From positions 1 to 39,500 of the forward strand of contig MU119600.1 in the NCBI GenBank assembly GCA_014904845.1: DNA of 39,500 nucleotides, in the 5' to 3' direction. The notes below the pieces were generated by a model. The model saw only the letters and a list, made by a program, of their open reading frames with translations, made no database searches and was not told where the DNA came from. The translations under genes were made by a program, and so were the position numbers. Of this stretch, positions 11,736 through 21,648 are shown piece by piece. How positions within the stretch are numbered: the first letter of the stretch is position 1; every line of letters starts with the position of its first letter. Source of the stretch: Acephala macrosclerotiorum. Lineage: Eukaryota; Ascomycota; Leotiomycetes; Helotiales; Mollisiaceae.

Positions 11736-12281
11736 GGCGATTGTATAGTATTATGATATCGCACAATGGCCTGCGAAGCTCAGATAGCTGTCATTGACGA
11801 TGTTAGTCGTGATTCAAGAATAGTGGAGGCACAGGTGTTGATAGAAGTGAAGCTCGCTACGGGCGCCATCAAGATCAGCCGCGTAAGTTGGGAAGGCTCG
11901 GAAGGCTGCCAAATTCTAGGGTAGGAAGGATTCTGGAATCACTTGGGAAATTTTCAGAGAAAGGTCCGTTTGAATTGTTTGATGTTCATCTTCATTCTCA
12001 TTATTATCGTCTATCTATCATTCTTTATGCATGTCGATATTCTTATCATATTCCCATCAACGCCAATGCTATGCAGCGTCCAGCACTTGGAGCGCTTCCA
12101 TGCTACCCTATTATTAAGTACATAAATGTTGTACAGAAAGACGTATCTAATTATTGCTCCAGTGAGCCATTCTCCTTCTCCAGTGTTGATGTTTTCGAGG
12201 TTGTGGGTTTGAGCTTGGAGTGAGACCAGAAGGCTCTTCCAAGTCCAGCGAGCGACCTGCGAAAGAACTGTAGGAGTGCTT
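11736..12281. promoter_or_regulatory. Upstream region of VPS35; 3' flank of Ser/Thr-rich gene
   Basis: On the minus strand this holds the VPS35 leader and promoter, and further right the 3' flank of the secreted-protein gene. It is moderately AT-rich near 11990-12140. No further gene or clear site was identified. Confidence 0.35.
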
Positions 12282-13106
12282 TCAAGTCTCCGAGACAACC
12301 GTTGTTTGCGCAGGTGCAGCTCGTTTCAGAGTAGCAGTGCTATTTGACCAAGGAGGATACGTTGTATGCCATTGTCCGTTGTCATACGAAGTTGTAGAGG
12401 TAGAAACCGAGGAAGGCGAGGTTGTGAAGGTTGAGGTGTACGAGGTTTCGAGTGTAGAGGGTGCACCCGTCGTCGCAAGAGCGGTAGAGCTTATTGTTTC
12501 ACTGGGTGTTGTTGATGGTGTAGTTGTGGCTACACTGAGCGAAGAAGTCGTCTGAGCAGTCTTGGAGGTATCCGTGGACACTTCAAATGAGGCTGTGGAG
12601 GTTGTGTTCGGTGTCGTTGGTTGTGTGGCGGAGCTGAGAGTGTTTGTATTGGGGGGAGCAGACTCTGAAGTCTTAGTGGATGCTGGACTTGTTGCTGTTG
12701 TAGTTGGAGGGAGAACGATTGTAGTTGGGGCGCTGATACTGATGACTGAATATTCAGTCGTTGTGACAGTGACATGAGTCGCGGTAGGTGTGATGGTCAC
12801 ATCGACCGTCTGAGTCGTTTTGGGGCCTTCCACGGTCTGTGTAGATACGACGATGTCGGTCGTTGGTGGTAAGGTGTCGGTCTTGACAATAGTTTGTATT
12901 GCGGGCGTATCGGTCACTGTCTTGACTATTGTCACTTCGCCTTGTCCAGCGGTATTTGTTGATGCTGCTGATCCTCCATCGACCGGCACAACTGAGTATG
13001 TTGCTCTTGGTTTGAGCGATGCTTTTCGAGGAAAGAATGGCAAGGAGGATCCTAAGCAAAAGAGTGACGATGCTACAAAGAGCGATGTGGAGGCACTGAG
13101 ACGCAT
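12282..13106 (-). CDS. Ser/Thr-rich secreted protein, probably heavily O-glycosylated
   Basis: The product is 274 residues in one exon. Residues 1 to ~22 form a clear signal peptide (MRLSASTSLFVASSLFCLGS). A short basic stretch (RKASLKPRA) may be a processing site. Most of the remainder is Thr/Ser/Pro/Val-rich, with TTT/TST runs typical of O-mannosylated wall or extracellular mucin-like proteins. The C-terminus has an aromatic patch (YDNGQWHTTYPPWSN), then a dibasic KR and a short tail. There is no terminal hydrophobic segment, so a GPI anchor is not supported. No catalytic domain is recognisable. The ATG follows a pyrimidine-rich leader. It could be a structural wall protein or a small effector-like secreted protein; nothing in the sequence decides between these. 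Confidence 0.75.
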   Translation of the reverse strand: MRLSASTSLFVASSLFCLGSSLPFFPRKASLKPRATYSVVPVDGGSAASTNTAGQGEVTIVKTVTDTPAIQTIVKTDTLPPTTDIVVSTQTVEGPKTTQTVDVTITPTATHVTVTTTEYSVISISAPTTIVLPPTTTATSPASTKTSESAPPNTNTLSSATQPTTPNTTSTASFEVSTDTSKTAQTTSSLSVATTTPSTTPSETISSTALATTGAPSTLETSYTSTFTTSPSSVSTSTTSYDNGQWHTTYPPWSNSTATLKRAAPAQTTVVSET

Positions 13107-14315
13107 GGTGATGATGGATTGAGAGAGCGAGGAAAGCAGATACTTGCTTAGAATGAGGATGGCAGAGTATGCAGAAAGAACTTACAGGGTTCCCGGAAGG
13201 TACATGTTATATGCGGTTTGGTGGTGGGGATTTCATTCTGGGGAGGTTGGTGGAAAGGCTGGTGTTCGTACAGAAATGCGATGGCTGGTACGCACGCGCA
13301 ACGCCAAAACCAAGCCACATCTCGCAAAATGAGATCGTGCGATACTTGAGCGGGTATCGTTGCATGTTCCTTGCAGTTGTCAGTCCACGAGTTGGAAAGG
13401 ACTTCTCTGCATTCTTGAGTTGTTTTGATGTTGACGTTGGTGTGGTGTTCAAAGTTCGAACGGGAACACCGTGAGGTGCTGCAGCCTCATTGCCTGACTG
13501 TCTTGAAAGACAAGCCAGGCACCAACATTGAAGGCTGGGAAACTTCAAGACACTGTTTCTTCACAAAATATATCTCGGCAACCTTCAAGTGCTCCTGGAT
13601 TCTGGCGCCCGGTCTATTTATGTCTCAATCGTTTCACCCAAGGTGTGCTCTCGATGCAGATATCCACCGGCCTCTCGCAGTTGCAGCCTCGTGGTTTTCA
13701 GCCGGCAGATGCAGAAGTTCGTTTTGCATCCCACTCATCCCAGCTGATGGCTACCGGCATGACCCCCCATGTATATTTCCTTTTTCGGCAGTCGCACAAT
13801 TGAAGTCGATTCTCACGTCTTGGCAACGGCCTGAAGTTTTTTCTTATTGATAATCTGTAGGTAAGAAACCCGCAACAAGAGCTAGAAAGTCCTTCATCGG
13901 ATATCCCACTCTTTCGAGTCGCGGGACGTTCTCGGGCTCGTGGTCGGCATCCTTATCGGAATTGCTAAATCAGCGTCATCATTTCACCGCTATCAACTCT
14001 CTATCTCGCTGCCGCTGAGTCGTGTAACCATCCATACCGAATTGCTCCTATCACGGCCTTTAGGTCCAAATGTCTACTGTGTTGTCATCTTGTTGAGTGA
14101 TCGAACTCTCGGCCGGATCCACCAATGAGGGTCTGTCAATTGTGAAACCCGACACACCTACCTTGATGGCTTTGATCACATTTCCTTCCAACCCCAATTC
14201 TTGATTTGACATCAAGCTATTGAACTGGACGCCATTACATGGGTAGTGGGCTTTTATACTGAGGAAGGACGGCACTTTTGCCAAGTGGACAAGCTTCCTG
14301 CTCATCAACTCAACA
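13107..14315. promoter_or_regulatory. Divergent promoter region between secreted-protein gene and F-box-like gene
   Basis: The genes on either side are transcribed away from this 1.2-kb gap. Left of it is the CT-rich leader of the minus-strand secreted protein; right of it a TATA-like CTTTTATACT near 14250 precedes the plus-strand ATG at 14316. Open frames inside are short and overlap on both strands, with no motif I recognise. Confidence 0.4.
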
Positions 14316-15107
14316 ATGGAGGACGGTTCCGTCTTTATGCGAATTCCTAGCGAGATACGACTTATGATTTACGACCTTCTCTTCGACGACCGCAATCAAC
14401 GACTTTTTCACATTCGAAATGAAGATCCCGATATCTACAAGCGTCGACAACCTCACAGACGTACCGGCTATCGAGTCCTCGGTCGAGATCTGATGCGTCA
14501 AAGCACTCCGACGACCTACCATCTCCTGAACGATGTCGAAATCCATACCTCAATCATGGGCGTCAATCGCAAGATCTATGAAGAGTCGGCGCATGTACTA
14601 TACAGCAACAGAGCTTTCGATTTTGGCAGAGATGTCGAAGCCATTGTCCCTTTCTTCTCCGACTTGACGAAGCACACAAGACCGTTCATACAAGAGATTT
14701 CTTTAGTGAAGCAAGGATCGGTCTACAGCCGCGACTACGATCGATGCGAGTGGTCTGGAGTCTGCGAGTTCTTGAGAGAGCACATGCAACTGGGAAGCTT
14801 GAAGTTGGTAGTTGAAGGAGGACGACCATCTCTCGGCTGGGACGGTCTGCCAGAATTCACAACTCAAGATTTCAAGACGTTATCAAGTGTCGGATACGAG
14901 CCATTGGAGTGGGTTTGGGAATTGCTTTCCGTGAAGGGGATTCGGAACCTGGAAATTGGTTCCGAAATCCATCATTGTCCCCCGTCACACAGCAGCGCAA
15001 TGGCGTTCTTCGCTGCATTCTCAGCCTCGATCGAGAAGGGATTCGCGGAGTTTCTCCGCGCAGAAATGATGGGAGTTCAAGAGGCTGACAGCGGTCTGGA
15101 GATCTGA
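14316..15107 (+). CDS. F-box-like fungal protein (short paralogue)
   Basis: Intronless, 263 residues. Residues 9-23 (RIPSEIRLMIYDLLF) match the F-box-like/2EXR motif found at the start of large fungus-specific families. It is followed by the usual second signature, IMGVNRKIYEESAHVLYSNRAFDF (IMGVNRKIY near 81-89). F-box-like proteins often bind Skp1 in SCF ubiquitin ligases, but most fungal members of this group are uncharacterised, so the function is inference. The neighbour at 15631 shares this architecture and the phrase FDFG...AIxFFSD, so the two look like an old tandem duplication. The start ATG has a good context (CAACAATGGAG). Confidence 0.8.
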   Translation: MEDGSVFMRIPSEIRLMIYDLLFDDRNQRLFHIRNEDPDIYKRRQPHRRTGYRVLGRDLMRQSTPTTYHLLNDVEIHTSIMGVNRKIYEESAHVLYSNRAFDFGRDVEAIVPFFSDLTKHTRPFIQEISLVKQGSVYSRDYDRCEWSGVCEFLREHMQLGSLKLVVEGGRPSLGWDGLPEFTTQDFKTLSSVGYEPLEWVWELLSVKGIRNLEIGSEIHHCPPSHSSAMAFFAAFSASIEKGFAEFLRAEMMGVQEADSGLEI

Positions 15108-15630
15108 TTTTTGTTTGGATGAAGAGATACAGTCAGCACCAGGATTGGACGGGTTTCCGTCAGCCTCAGCATGCAGGGTCTTGGATCTCGTGCCGGGCAT
15201 GCAAGCCCGTGAATGTCTTCAATTCAACTAGACCAGAAGCGCAGCTCGGATTATCATGTCAGAGTCAGAAGATTTCAGCACAATAGACCAGTCGAGAATG
15301 TTTGTGTTACAATGGAAATGGCGTTGTATATAGAGATGGATTCCTGGCGTTTTCTATATTTTGCAGACAGAATTATTTTCTGTTTTCCAAGATTCCCAAG
15401 TCCTCGGTCACTTCAGCTCTCACATTTCAGCTTCACATATAGTGGTCAGCTTCAAAATCCAACGAATCACAATCACCCTTTCCCACGCCTTCAATAGCCT
15501 CTCAACAAACCATACATACCATTTTCCAATTCCAACACCGCCCTCAGCAAGCACATTTCCAGCTCACCATTGGCACTGGGGAAAAAAACAAGCACCGATT
15601 ACTTACTCGAGCACAACAACCTAGCGCATA
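15108..15630. promoter_or_regulatory. Intergenic between the two F-box-like genes
   Basis: This contains the 3' flank of the first gene and a CA/TC-rich leader before the second. An AT-rich TTTTCTATATTTTGCAG stretch near 15350 could be a splice acceptor of a 5' UTR intron or just a promoter element. No separate gene was seen. Confidence 0.3.
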
Positions 15631-17010
15631 ATGATGCAGTGCGCATTCCCAAACAGTCGGGCCGCCGCCCTTAACCCACCCGCTGAAGCCGCCGAAACAC
15701 TCACTAATCAGGGCCGCCAGTCAGGGTATGCTGACCATGCTGGCTCCGGGAAGTTATCGCCGTCACCGCTGACTTTAAATGTCAACATTTTCTATCAGCA
15801 GAGAAAAGGGGTTAGGCTGTGTATGAGTAATTGTCGAAGTATTAAAGTGGCGATCTTGATTCCTTTATCTGACTCAGATTCCACTTCTTCGACTTTCACA
15901 GATTCTGATCCTCGAGAGGAAATGCTTGGAGTTGAGGGTCAAGAAAAAAATTTAAGAGCGAACGCAAGGATGGACGCCGATCAGGAACACCACACCGCCG
16001 ATCTCAGCCTTGCCGCGAACTCAACTATCACCAACACCAACTCGTCACCTGACGCAAGTCAAGAAGAACACTTCAGATTCCTCGACCTCCCTCTCGAATT
16101 GAGATTGAAGATCTACGGTTACCTATTACCAGCAAGAACCCACACAATAGCAACCCAAATCCCGCACAACGGCTACTATTACAATACTTCAACTATCCCC
16201 TCCCACTCCGTCCAATCCTTCTACCCCTTCGGCGCCTCAGCCCCCATCCAAAAACTCACTACGTACAAAGTCCTGACTTCAAACTTCCGCCATGATTTTC
16301 CAGGATTGTCGATGCACCCGGACGTGCTCAGGGTGAGCAAACAAATCCATGCTGAGGCAGAACCAATTCTTTATGGACAGAAAGATACGGCGTTCGATTT
16401 CGGGACGTATGTTGATGCGGCCATCGCCTTCTTTTCGGACCGCTCTATCGCTGCCAGACGAGCCGTGAAAAGCATCAGAGTGGCAAGGGAAATACCCGCG
16501 TGGCTTGGAAGGGATGCTTATGGGAATGACCGCGAGGATCAAAGTTGGGTGAAGTTTTGTGGCTTCGTGAAGCAGGAACTTCGAGGATTAAGGACACTTG
16601 ATCTCACGCTCTGGAGCTCAACTGGCAGCGCAGCTTCGTTTCCAACGCAGATTCCTGGACTTCAAGCTGGAGATGGAGAGGATGAAGAGGAAGAAAAGCG
16701 GACGAGAAAGGCGCGAGAAGATGCAGAGCAACAGCAGAAATGGAGAGAATACAACTACACCGCCTCCCTGCTCTCCGTTCCGGCCCTCCGCTCAGCTCGC
16801 ATCACATGGTGGGGCTTCAATTCAGAAGCAGGCAACGAGGTCGAAGATGAGAACATGGAAGCTAGTAATCTCAGCTGGGGAGGTAGTAAGAAGGGTTTTG
16901 ATAGTTGGATTGCGACGCGGATGGTGGGTGATAGGTTGGTGAGGGATAGGATGGTGAAGGAGGGGGTGGTGGTTGAGGGTATTGTTGTTATTCCTGGAGG
17001 GTGTGCTTGA
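15631..17010 (+). CDS. F-box-like fungal protein (long paralogue)
   Basis: Open frame of 459 residues. The conserved part begins near residue 147: FRFLDLPLELRLKIYGYLL, then LRVSKQIHAEAEPILY and the FDFG...AAIAFFSD phrase shared with the gene at 14316. The first ~113 residues are low in conservation-like features. An in-frame ATG at 15970 (MDADQEH, residue 114) may be the real start, giving 346 residues with the F-box-like motif near the N-terminus, as is normal for the family. Late in the protein lies a short acidic/basic run (DEEEEKRTRKAREDAEQQ). Function is probably adaptor-like but unproven. The last ~60 codons are unusually G-rich (repeated GTG/GGT). Confidence 0.75.
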   Translation: MMQCAFPNSRAAALNPPAEAAETLTNQGRQSGYADHAGSGKLSPSPLTLNVNIFYQQRKGVRLCMSNCRSIKVAILIPLSDSDSTSSTFTDSDPREEMLGVEGQEKNLRANARMDADQEHHTADLSLAANSTITNTNSSPDASQEEHFRFLDLPLELRLKIYGYLLPARTHTIATQIPHNGYYYNTSTIPSHSVQSFYPFGASAPIQKLTTYKVLTSNFRHDFPGLSMHPDVLRVSKQIHAEAEPILYGQKDTAFDFGTYVDAAIAFFSDRSIAARRAVKSIRVAREIPAWLGRDAYGNDREDQSWVKFCGFVKQELRGLRTLDLTLWSSTGSAASFPTQIPGLQAGDGEDEEEEKRTRKAREDAEQQQKWREYNYTASLLSVPALRSARITWWGFNSEAGNEVEDENMEASNLSWGGSKKGFDSWIATRMVGDRLVRDRMVKEGVVVEGIVVIPGGCA

Positions 17011-19383
17011 GTCTGTTGAGTGGGAGTTGGGAAGGGGAGGATTTCTGAGCTCAGAAGACTAAGCCTCTAGGTCGAGGAAGCACAGTACATTGGGGGTTCC
17101 CGAATGTTGTAATTCAAGGTTAGACTTTAGCATGGAATTTACAGATAGGTCTGGCTGCAATAGATTTTGCTTTCAGCTCCATTGAGCTAGTTGCTCTCTC
17201 TCTCTCTCCACACACACACACATTATGACGCATTCGCCTTTCTCTTCTTTCTTTGTTGATTGACAGGCCAGGTTCCCTGCTTGAAATCGGTATAAAACTA
17301 GCATCCTTACGGGTTTTCCCGCTGGCAACCCTCACTAACACGCCGAATACAACTTGGTACGGTGTGGCTAGAAGCGTTTGCATCCAAGTTGAATTTGTAC
17401 CAAATCGTCTCGCATTCAACAACCCTGCTACCAGGCTGAGTTCTTCAATTTTGAGGTTCAACTGGATCAGACTTCTCAATCGTCGTGTCAGGGGTCTGAA
17501 TGTTGTTGACAGCAAAGCTCGTCCCAAGTTAAAGCCTGTTTTATTAACAACAATAACCTTTTCCTTCACACTCGAATACCGAGATCGAAGTCAACCAACT
17601 AAGCGATCATTCAATCATGAATTATATGACGAACACGTCTAGAGATCCGCGGAAGTGGTCTCGTTGAATTCACTTCCCCACTTCCTGGCAGGTGCACTGG
17701 TAATTCTTCTGGAAATCTTGGCCGTTCCTTTCTTGTGGTATGGAGTTCCTTTATACTCAAAATCTGCGGCCGGCGGCCTGATTCTGGTGATATCAGCTTG
17801 CAAATCAAAGGAGGTGAAAGAGTCATTCCGAGTCGTCCCGTCACCTAGCAAGAGCACATTCACTTTATTTCTAAATCTGAAGGTGCTCTGAATGAAGCGA
17901 ACACGTCAAATTCTCCGCGGATGCTCTCCAATTGGCCTATAAATGTCGGCAGCACATCCACGGTATTGGCACAACATACTCATTGGGTTGTCGTGATCCT
18001 TGATCTTATGTTCGCGAGATTGTAGTTGCTCCCCGGGATGAAGGTTTCCCCAATGCGAGGCATGTTTTTCATAGTACCGGAGTACAGACCCAGCATCATC
18101 CGACCGATTATTGCCTTCCGTTTGTATCCCAACGCCGAGTTTTGTTGTCACACACGGAGTGTCGTACCCAAAGAGGTTGACAACAAAGGATTCATTCAGG
18201 GATTAGGCGCCTCCTAAGTCCCATCATTCTCGTATTGCCCTTTCAGCTTGCAGTTCCTATGATAGTTCTCCGAGAAGCCCAACGTATCAAAGATGAAGGT
18301 GGTCGAACCAAAGTGGTGTCCAGTAGTCCTACGGTGGCTTTTCTTGGGGCTCACTTTAATGCTTACTCCTAAATCTCGGGGCTTTTGTACGCACAGACCG
18401 GTGGTTAGAATCAAACGTCCTAAGGGGGCAGCAGCGCTGCTAGAACTGAAGTTAATTATTACCTTATGCGTACGAGGAACAACTTGGTCGAGCAAGGATT
18501 ATGGGTCCAATTCACTTCTCTGCTCCTCTCTCCGTTATAGCATCTCAATCTCAAGGGGTTCAACTCATCTACGAGTCCTATATAAATAGGAAGCTAGGGC
18601 CCTTACAAAAGCTTCAACACGAAAACGCGAGCTTTAGGACACTGTGACTTGGTGGTAAAATGATCATCGATCGGAATCTGCTCTCTATGCTTCTCTTGAG
18701 TAGTACAAGAGGCTGCTTCAACCCTAAGAGGCTCATTCCTCTCATCACATTTGGAGTAATTTTGATTTTCATAGTTTCAGAATGTTGAGGCAGTCGATAC
18801 TTGACAGCGAGGATTTCTTTTGAGGCCCAGCGAAAGCTCGTCGTCGTCACGTTGACAGCAGGATTTGATAACCCTCTTGACTGCTCGTTTCCTATTTGAA
18901 TGGTCTTAGATATTTGCTTGCTGCTTCTAGGACCAAGACGAGTCCGCCCGTAGTAAACTAGGAGCACCACGAGTCAAGATGGTTCCGAGATGATACTGCT
19001 GCAATCGGGGAGGGAAATTTTACGTATGGAGTGAGGAATTGAATCATTCTTCTCTGCTGGTGACGACACATTCACCTTAACCCTTGGCAAGAGTAAGGCA
19101 TTTAGGGATCGCTTAAATCCCTTTCTAAACATTCGTTCCACTTCTGGTTCCCTATTAATACTTCGCTGGAACCGAAATGTTCAAACAGATACTCTAAAAC
19201 GGCTGCCTTTATTTCCTTCCATGTGGTGAGCAGTTGAATCGCACCGCGACGGAGAGTAATCAAAGCCTTGAAGCTGGAACCTTGGATATGACAGAATCTG
19301 CTCAGAGGTGTATGGCTTCTCTTCGAGGTCACTACCTAATGATTTAGCGATGATGGAATGACAGGAATATTGAGGTATCATGA
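17011..19383. other. Gene-poor stretch with decayed sequence
   Basis: No convincing gene. Open frames here (up to ~129 codons) overlap on both strands and lack motifs. A TATA-like CTATATAAATA at about 18579-18589 is followed by a leader-like stretch without a matching frame. The sequence is probably old transposon remnant, to judge from the repeats that follow, but I could not assign a class. Confidence 0.4.
17194..17222. repeat. Compound microsatellite (CT)n(CA)n
   Basis: About seven CT units run straight into about seven CA units. A simple-sequence repeat with no coding role seen. Confidence 0.9.
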
Positions 19384-19481
19384 ATTAATTTTCTCTTTCT
19401 TCAGTCCCGTATGGGGTTAGTAAGCTTACTACTCTTGCTCCCGCGCTCAACCCTCGGCTCACCCTCGGCTCAGTCAAGTCG

Positions 19482-19576
19482 CCTGAGTATCCTAAGCACC
19501 CTGAGCAACTCACCTGAGCACCCTGAGCACCCACCCTGAGCAGCTCACCTGAGCAGGCCTGATTATCCTGAGCAAG
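19482..19576 (+). repeat. CCTGAGCA subterminal repeat array, forward copy
   Basis: Six exact TGAGCA cores plus degenerate ones (TGAGTA, TAAGCA, TGATTA) occur with irregular 9-19 bp spacing. The degenerate cores differ mostly by transitions, as expected of RIP. The array sits ~100 bases inside the left end of the putative element. Confidence 0.8.
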
Positions 19577-19853
19577 ATCGTCACGTGTTTTGACTTCTCG
19601 CTTTTTAACTAATCACACTTAATCTAACTTCTTGTTCTCTCACATCACTTTTGTCAAGTTTTGACGACGATTCTCAGGGAGCCCAAACCAGCCCAAGGAA
19701 TGCGATTACTTATGGCATGTAACTCTGTAAATCTTCACCACAACTACCACTTGCTTCTTCAAGATTACTTCCTCAAAATCTCCTACTAAATTTTCGGTCC
19801 TTGCTCTCACTCCGGAACCTCTCTACACTTTCTCGGCGTCTGCATCATTCTTG

Positions 19854-20055
19854 TCACTTCGCACAACCAATGTCCTCCTTGTGATAGTCGCGAAGGTGGT
19901 CACGGTAGTGGTCTTTATTAGCGTTGTTCTCTTTATGGAGAGTAGAGTGGTTTGAGGGTTTGGCGAATGTATTGGCGTGTTTATAGTGGCGCTCGAGATC
20001 TTCTACTTGTCAGAGAGGGGGGAAGTTTTGTGAGAATGAATGACTTACCGGCCAT
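19854..20055 (-). CDS. Hidden two-exon gene for a 51-residue hydrophilic His-rich protein
   Basis: Exon 1 is 20055-20049: ATGGCCG after a fungal-type leader ending CCAGAAA, a strong start context. The intron is 20003-20048 (46 nt): donor GTAAGT, branch CTGAC, acceptor AAGTAG. Exon 2 is 20002-19854, and the phase joins correctly to give 51 residues and a TGA stop. The product is soluble, with no signal peptide or membrane segment. It opens MAEDLERHYKHANTFAKPSN, has eight histidines with paired spacing (HY..H, H...H, DHYRDHLRDYH), and ends EDIGCAK. I do not recognise the family. The intron matches the other introns in the window (44-47 nt) and the reading frame is free of RIP stops. It lies between inverted repeat arrays, so it may be cargo of a mobile unit. 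Confidence 0.65.
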
Positions 20056-20677
20056 TTTCTGGAGGTAGTTACGAGTTGAAAGATTGAGGTGAGGGATTAA
20101 GACTTGAGTATTCTTGATGATTTTCTTGGAATGTGCGTATACTTGGGAGGAATGACAGATAAAAAAGAAAACTTTCCGCCTTTATGCTTTACTTGGCAAT
20201 ACCCCGCGTTTCTGTATACCGATAAGCAAGTTGATTCCCAGTGGTCCAGCTAAGTGAGGATTATGATTAAGAGGTGTGTGACAAGTCAAAAATTGAGGAC
20301 TGAGATGAAAGTCCAAGAGCGGGCAGGTCTTTGATTCGAAGTGCTCTGGTAGCCGGGGTTGAATCCCTGTCAGAGAAGAGACAACAGGGTAATGGTGTGA
20401 TCGTGTTGGAACTCGTGGCTCCAATCAAGCTACCCAACCAACAAACACGAGACCAACAGGATAGATAAATATGTAAGCAGAGTGGTAAAGGACGAGTAAG
20501 GTATCAGCGGGAAATAGCAAAAGTTTCAAAGTCAAACTACCAAAATTGCTCTAGCAGGAACTCTGTAAGGGGGCGGAAACGGATTCTCGGGCAAAATTCG
20601 GTAAGGAAACTGTAGCTGGGGCACATAGGAGGCCAAAATGGGTTCCACATTACAGTGCGCAGGTTGAGTCAAGGCGT

Positions 20678-20712
20678 GCTCAGGCTTGCTCAGGCTTGCT
20701 CAGGCTCTGCTC
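20678..20712 (-). repeat. TGCTCAGG array, inverted relative to the left array
   Basis: Three consecutive 10-bp units (TTGCTCAGGC type) form the reverse complement of the CCTGAGCA units at 19482-19576. They lie ~90 bases inside the right end of the putative element. Confidence 0.8.
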
Positions 20713-20817
20713 CAATATGCTCACCCTCAGCTCAGGTCAAAGCAGCAGTTGCTCACGTCCGCAGACTAAAACGGAACTAGCGAAAGGAAAATTAATCCTA
20801 AGTCTAAAGGTATTATA

Positions 20818-20957
20818 AATCAACTCTTTCTCTCTTGTACGTCGAATGCGGTTAATAAGCTTACCGCTCTTGCTTCGGCACTAACCACCCTCGCCCCACC
20901 TTCGGCTCAGCCAACTCCCCTGAGCACCCTGAGCACCCTGAGCATCCTGAGCAAGAT
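20818..20957 (+). repeat. Second copy of the element's left end
   Basis: Aligns with 19384-19580: the AATCAACTCTTTCTCTC start, then GGTTAATAAGCTTACCGCTCTTGCT, the CTTCGGCTCAG phrase, and a tight array of four 9-bp CCTGAGCA(C/T/A) units (20919-20954) followed by AGATC. Differences from the first copy are largely transitions. Confidence 0.75.
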
Positions 20958-20969
20958 CTATCAACATTT

Positions 20970-21080
20970 TCTCCCATGCGCTCGCATACAGTTAGTAAGC
21001 CTGCCGCTTTTGCTTGGGCGCTCATCACCTTCGGCTCAGCTAACTGACTTGAGCAGCTTGCACACCCTAAGCAACCCCTA
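20970..21080 (+). repeat. Third, degraded copy of the element's left end
   Basis: Begins TCTCCCATGCGCTCGCATAC, then GTTAGTAAGCCTGCCGCTTTTGCT and CACCTTCGGCTCAGC, as in the first two copies. The array is reduced to a TTGAGCAG, then TAAGCA-type decayed units. It follows copy two directly, so it is a tandem or nested insertion. Confidence 0.7.
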
Positions 21081-21648
21081 AGCACTTTAAATACCTTGCC
21101 ATATGCTTTTAGGAACGAGGAGCGAAGTGAAGAGAAGTAATCTTACTGCTTGTTAAGAGAGTGTACATATAGAACTCTCTAGAAAACGCTAGACGCTTGG
21201 TAGAATCCTCTCAAGTGACCATATTTTGACGTTCAACCCACGAGCCCGTCTATGAAATGAAGATACTTGAGAAACATACATAAATATATTATACGGAGTA
21301 TAAGACAACAGCATCGGAGTTTGATTCTTGTATTGTGTCAAGGAAGAGCCCTGCGAAGATACTTCAAAAGCCGTGATAAGCGATACCCTTTATCTTTTAC
21401 AGAATTTGTATAAGCTCTAAGGTTGTATAGCTAGTATCAGTTGTGCGATGCAGGATAGATGACCAGGCCATATAGACATCTACGTTTTTGAGATCTCCCA
21501 TCTCTCTTCGCATCTTTGCAATAATGGGGACCTTGGACGTTGCTCTGATTAGTCGGATCCAAGTATAGCTTGCGGAGCTGGAAACACCAAACCCCTTGCT
21601 ACTAACCTCCGAGGAACTTCAGGAATAGTCTTGGTCCTCAGGTAAATC

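Larger units (their letters stand above)
19384..20796. mobile_element. Putative DNA-transposon-like unit with imperfect inverted ends and a cargo gene
   Basis: The left end reads ATTAATTTTCTCTTTC and continues ..CAGTCCCGT. The right end, read on the other strand, is ATTAATTTTCCTTTC and continues ..TAGTTCCGT, so the ends are imperfect inverted repeats of about 30 bases. TTAA occurs at both borders, reminiscent of TTAA-targeting elements, but it is inside the match and may be chance. Inside each end lies an array of CCTGAGCA-type units in opposite orientations (19482-19576 forward, about 20678-20712 reverse), like transposase-binding subterminal repeats. Between the arrays lies the 51-residue spliced gene (19854-20055). 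No transposase is present, so it would be non-autonomous. The element class is inference. Confidence 0.5.
20797..21648. other. Repeat-rich gap downstream of the HET gene
   Basis: It contains the two further element ends listed separately (20818-20957 and 20970-21080), then ~570 bases without a frame or motif, which form the 3' flank of the minus-strand HET gene. Confidence 0.4.

Noticed and set aside
17253..17642. 129-codon plus-strand frame
   Set aside because: No recognisable domain, an overlapping frame on the other strand, and it sits in decayed sequence.
20320..20370. GGGGTTGAATCCC stretch resembling a tRNA T-arm
   Set aside because: The loop does not match TTCGANN, and no acceptor, D or anticodon arms can be folded around it.
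19482..20954. CRISPR-like array from regular CCTGAGCA units
   Set aside because: Units are only 9-10 bp with almost no spacer, in a eukaryotic genome with no cas genes; they are a minisatellite or subterminal repeat.
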